Assembly: GCA_963978895.1 (NCBI GenBank)
Contig: OZ022241.1
Location: 3,366,996 to 3,430,995 of the forward strand
DNA length: 64,000 nucleotides
DNA from: Erpobdella octoculata
Lineage: Eukaryota; Annelida; Clitellata; Hirudinida; Erpobdellidae
Direction: 5' to 3'
Each line of letters begins with the position of its first letter. Position 1 is the first letter of the stretch. The position numbers and the translations under genes were made by a program. Positions 63,034 through 64,000 of the stretch are shown here, piece after piece. The notes under the pieces were generated by a model. That model ran no database searches. It was given only the letters and a program-made list of their open reading frames with translations, and was not told the DNA's origin.

Positions 63034-63326
63034 TTGACGTACTTAGGTGTAATATTTTCTTTCAGGCACGCGCTATTAAAGACAATAGACCATTTTGCGT
63101 TTATTATTTTTTTCGACAGACATTCTAAATTTTTTCAAACTACATACATTCTTTGATTTAACTAGGGCTAACGGACCGTTTCGACTAACATTGTCATCCT
63201 CAGAGCCCATTTAAAATTTAAACCAAACGTCGACGCAAGAAACGATACAATGAAATAAACAATAAAACCAGGTAGAGCGTACCTACCCTAGATATTAAAA
63301 TATCGTAAAAGGAACTGAGATAAAAT

Positions 63327-63375
<49 letters not shown>

Positions 63376-63520
63376 ATAATAAAAATATGTATTAAGAAAG
63401 TTCAAATAATTTAAAAATAAAGGAGTATGTACAAGAATATTGCTATGGTTGTAATTTGCTTATGGAAGAATACAATGTAAAATTACAATCATGAACATGT
63501 TATTTTTTTTTTTTTTTTTT

Positions 63521-63569
<49 letters not shown>

Positions 63570-64000
63570 CTTCTTATTGTTATATTACCACTATAAAGTA
63601 GAATAGGCAATTCAACGGGTTTGTCATCTCCCGGCGGGAATTCACATTGGTCCCCTTCAGGAATTCCACTGAGGTCACTGCTGACGCCATGGGCGCCATC
63701 AGTCACACAACAAACAGAAGGGAGTGGATCAACAGGTTCATTGCTACACATTACAAATTCATCCTCGTCCGATAATGTTTGATCCGCGATCATGTCAGTA
63801 CTTTGTGTGCAATCCGTCCCATGTTGACCCGAGACGAGAGAGTTAGTATTCAAAAGAGAATCAGGAATGCATCGTGTTGCAACATCAGATAATGCGAATT
63901 TATTAGGTTCTTCTGTTGAGGTTTTACTAGATGTATCACTGACATCCTGGGCACAATGAGTCCCACAACAGGTGGAAACAGGAGACTTGTCCCGACACGA
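63034..64000 (-). mobile_element. PLE copy 2, truncated by the window end
   Basis: Matches 59423-60385 almost base for base. The differences seen are mainly homopolymer lengths (T5 versus T6 near 63131; shorter A tract at 63331-63372; a longer T tract at 63503-63569). Confidence 0.92.
63500..64000 (-). CDS. PLE protein C-terminal extension, copy 2 (partial)
   Basis: Same Ser/Asp-rich C-terminal extension as copy 1 (SGQHGTDCTQSTD, CCVTDGAHGVSSDLSG). The frame is open to the window edge and ends in a longer Lys run because the T tract is expanded. The rest lies outside the window. Confidence 0.8.

Overview
This is metazoan nuclear DNA, most likely from an invertebrate. It is strongly AT-rich. 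Its coding exons are short and separated by GT-AG introns. It carries large microsatellite and minisatellite arrays and remnants of many eukaryotic transposon classes: a CR1/L2-like LINE, a Penelope-like element, SINE-like retroposons, a Helitron, hAT elements and a pogo/Tc1-mariner element. No bacterial-style operon is present. I cannot fix the phylum from the sequence.

The main biological content is a tandem, same-strand cluster of nine related genes (11.3-59.3 kb, + strand). Each intact copy has four exons and encodes a secreted protein of about 260-272 residues: a signal peptide, a PAN/apple-like cysteine module (exon 1, 300-303 nt), a microexon linker (exon 2, 34 nt or 13 nt), and an F-type lectin (fucolectin-like) domain split over exons 3 and 4 (exon 4 is 248 nt in every copy that has it). 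Copies 1-5 can be assembled with intact frames. Copy 6 is broken by a SINE-like insertion in the signal-peptide region. Copy 7 has a 2-nt frameshift and an in-frame stop. Copy 8 has one extra A in an A8 run. Copy 9 has only exons 1 and 2 before a (TA)n tract and a Penelope-like element. The cluster grew by segmental duplication: 5' and 3' flanks and introns are repeated between copies, and several transposons sit in one copy while an empty site is kept in its paralogue.

Layout. 0-11 kb: no convincing host gene; trinucleotide and tetranucleotide repeats, a 37-bp minisatellite, a foldback palindrome, a SINE-like copy and CT-rich Helitron-associated blocks. 11.3-18.7 kb: lectin copies 1 and 2, with a small TIR element between them. 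18.9-24.5 kb: a hAT MITE, then a (TATG)n-flanked CR1/L2-like LINE on the minus strand with two nonsense codons in ORF2. 24.6-35.9 kb: a duplicated segment with an unidentified short ORF, a CR1 fragment, lectin copies 3 and 4, RNase H relics and a 1-kb (GATG)n array. 36-46 kb: copy 5 with a pogo-like transposon in intron 3, and copy 6 with a SINE in exon 1 and a hAT relic in intron 3. 46.9-47.4 kb: tRNA-derived SINE sequence. 49-54.7 kb: copies 7 and 8 with a decayed Helitron between them. 55-59.3 kb: a (TATG)n array, a SINE and copy 9. 59.4-64 kb: two head-to-tail Penelope-like elements, the second cut by the window end.

How the genes work together: the cluster looks like a diversified family of secreted carbohydrate-recognition proteins, plausibly immune or surface lectins (inference). 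The ligand-binding motif known from fucolectins is altered in every copy, so fucose binding cannot be assumed.
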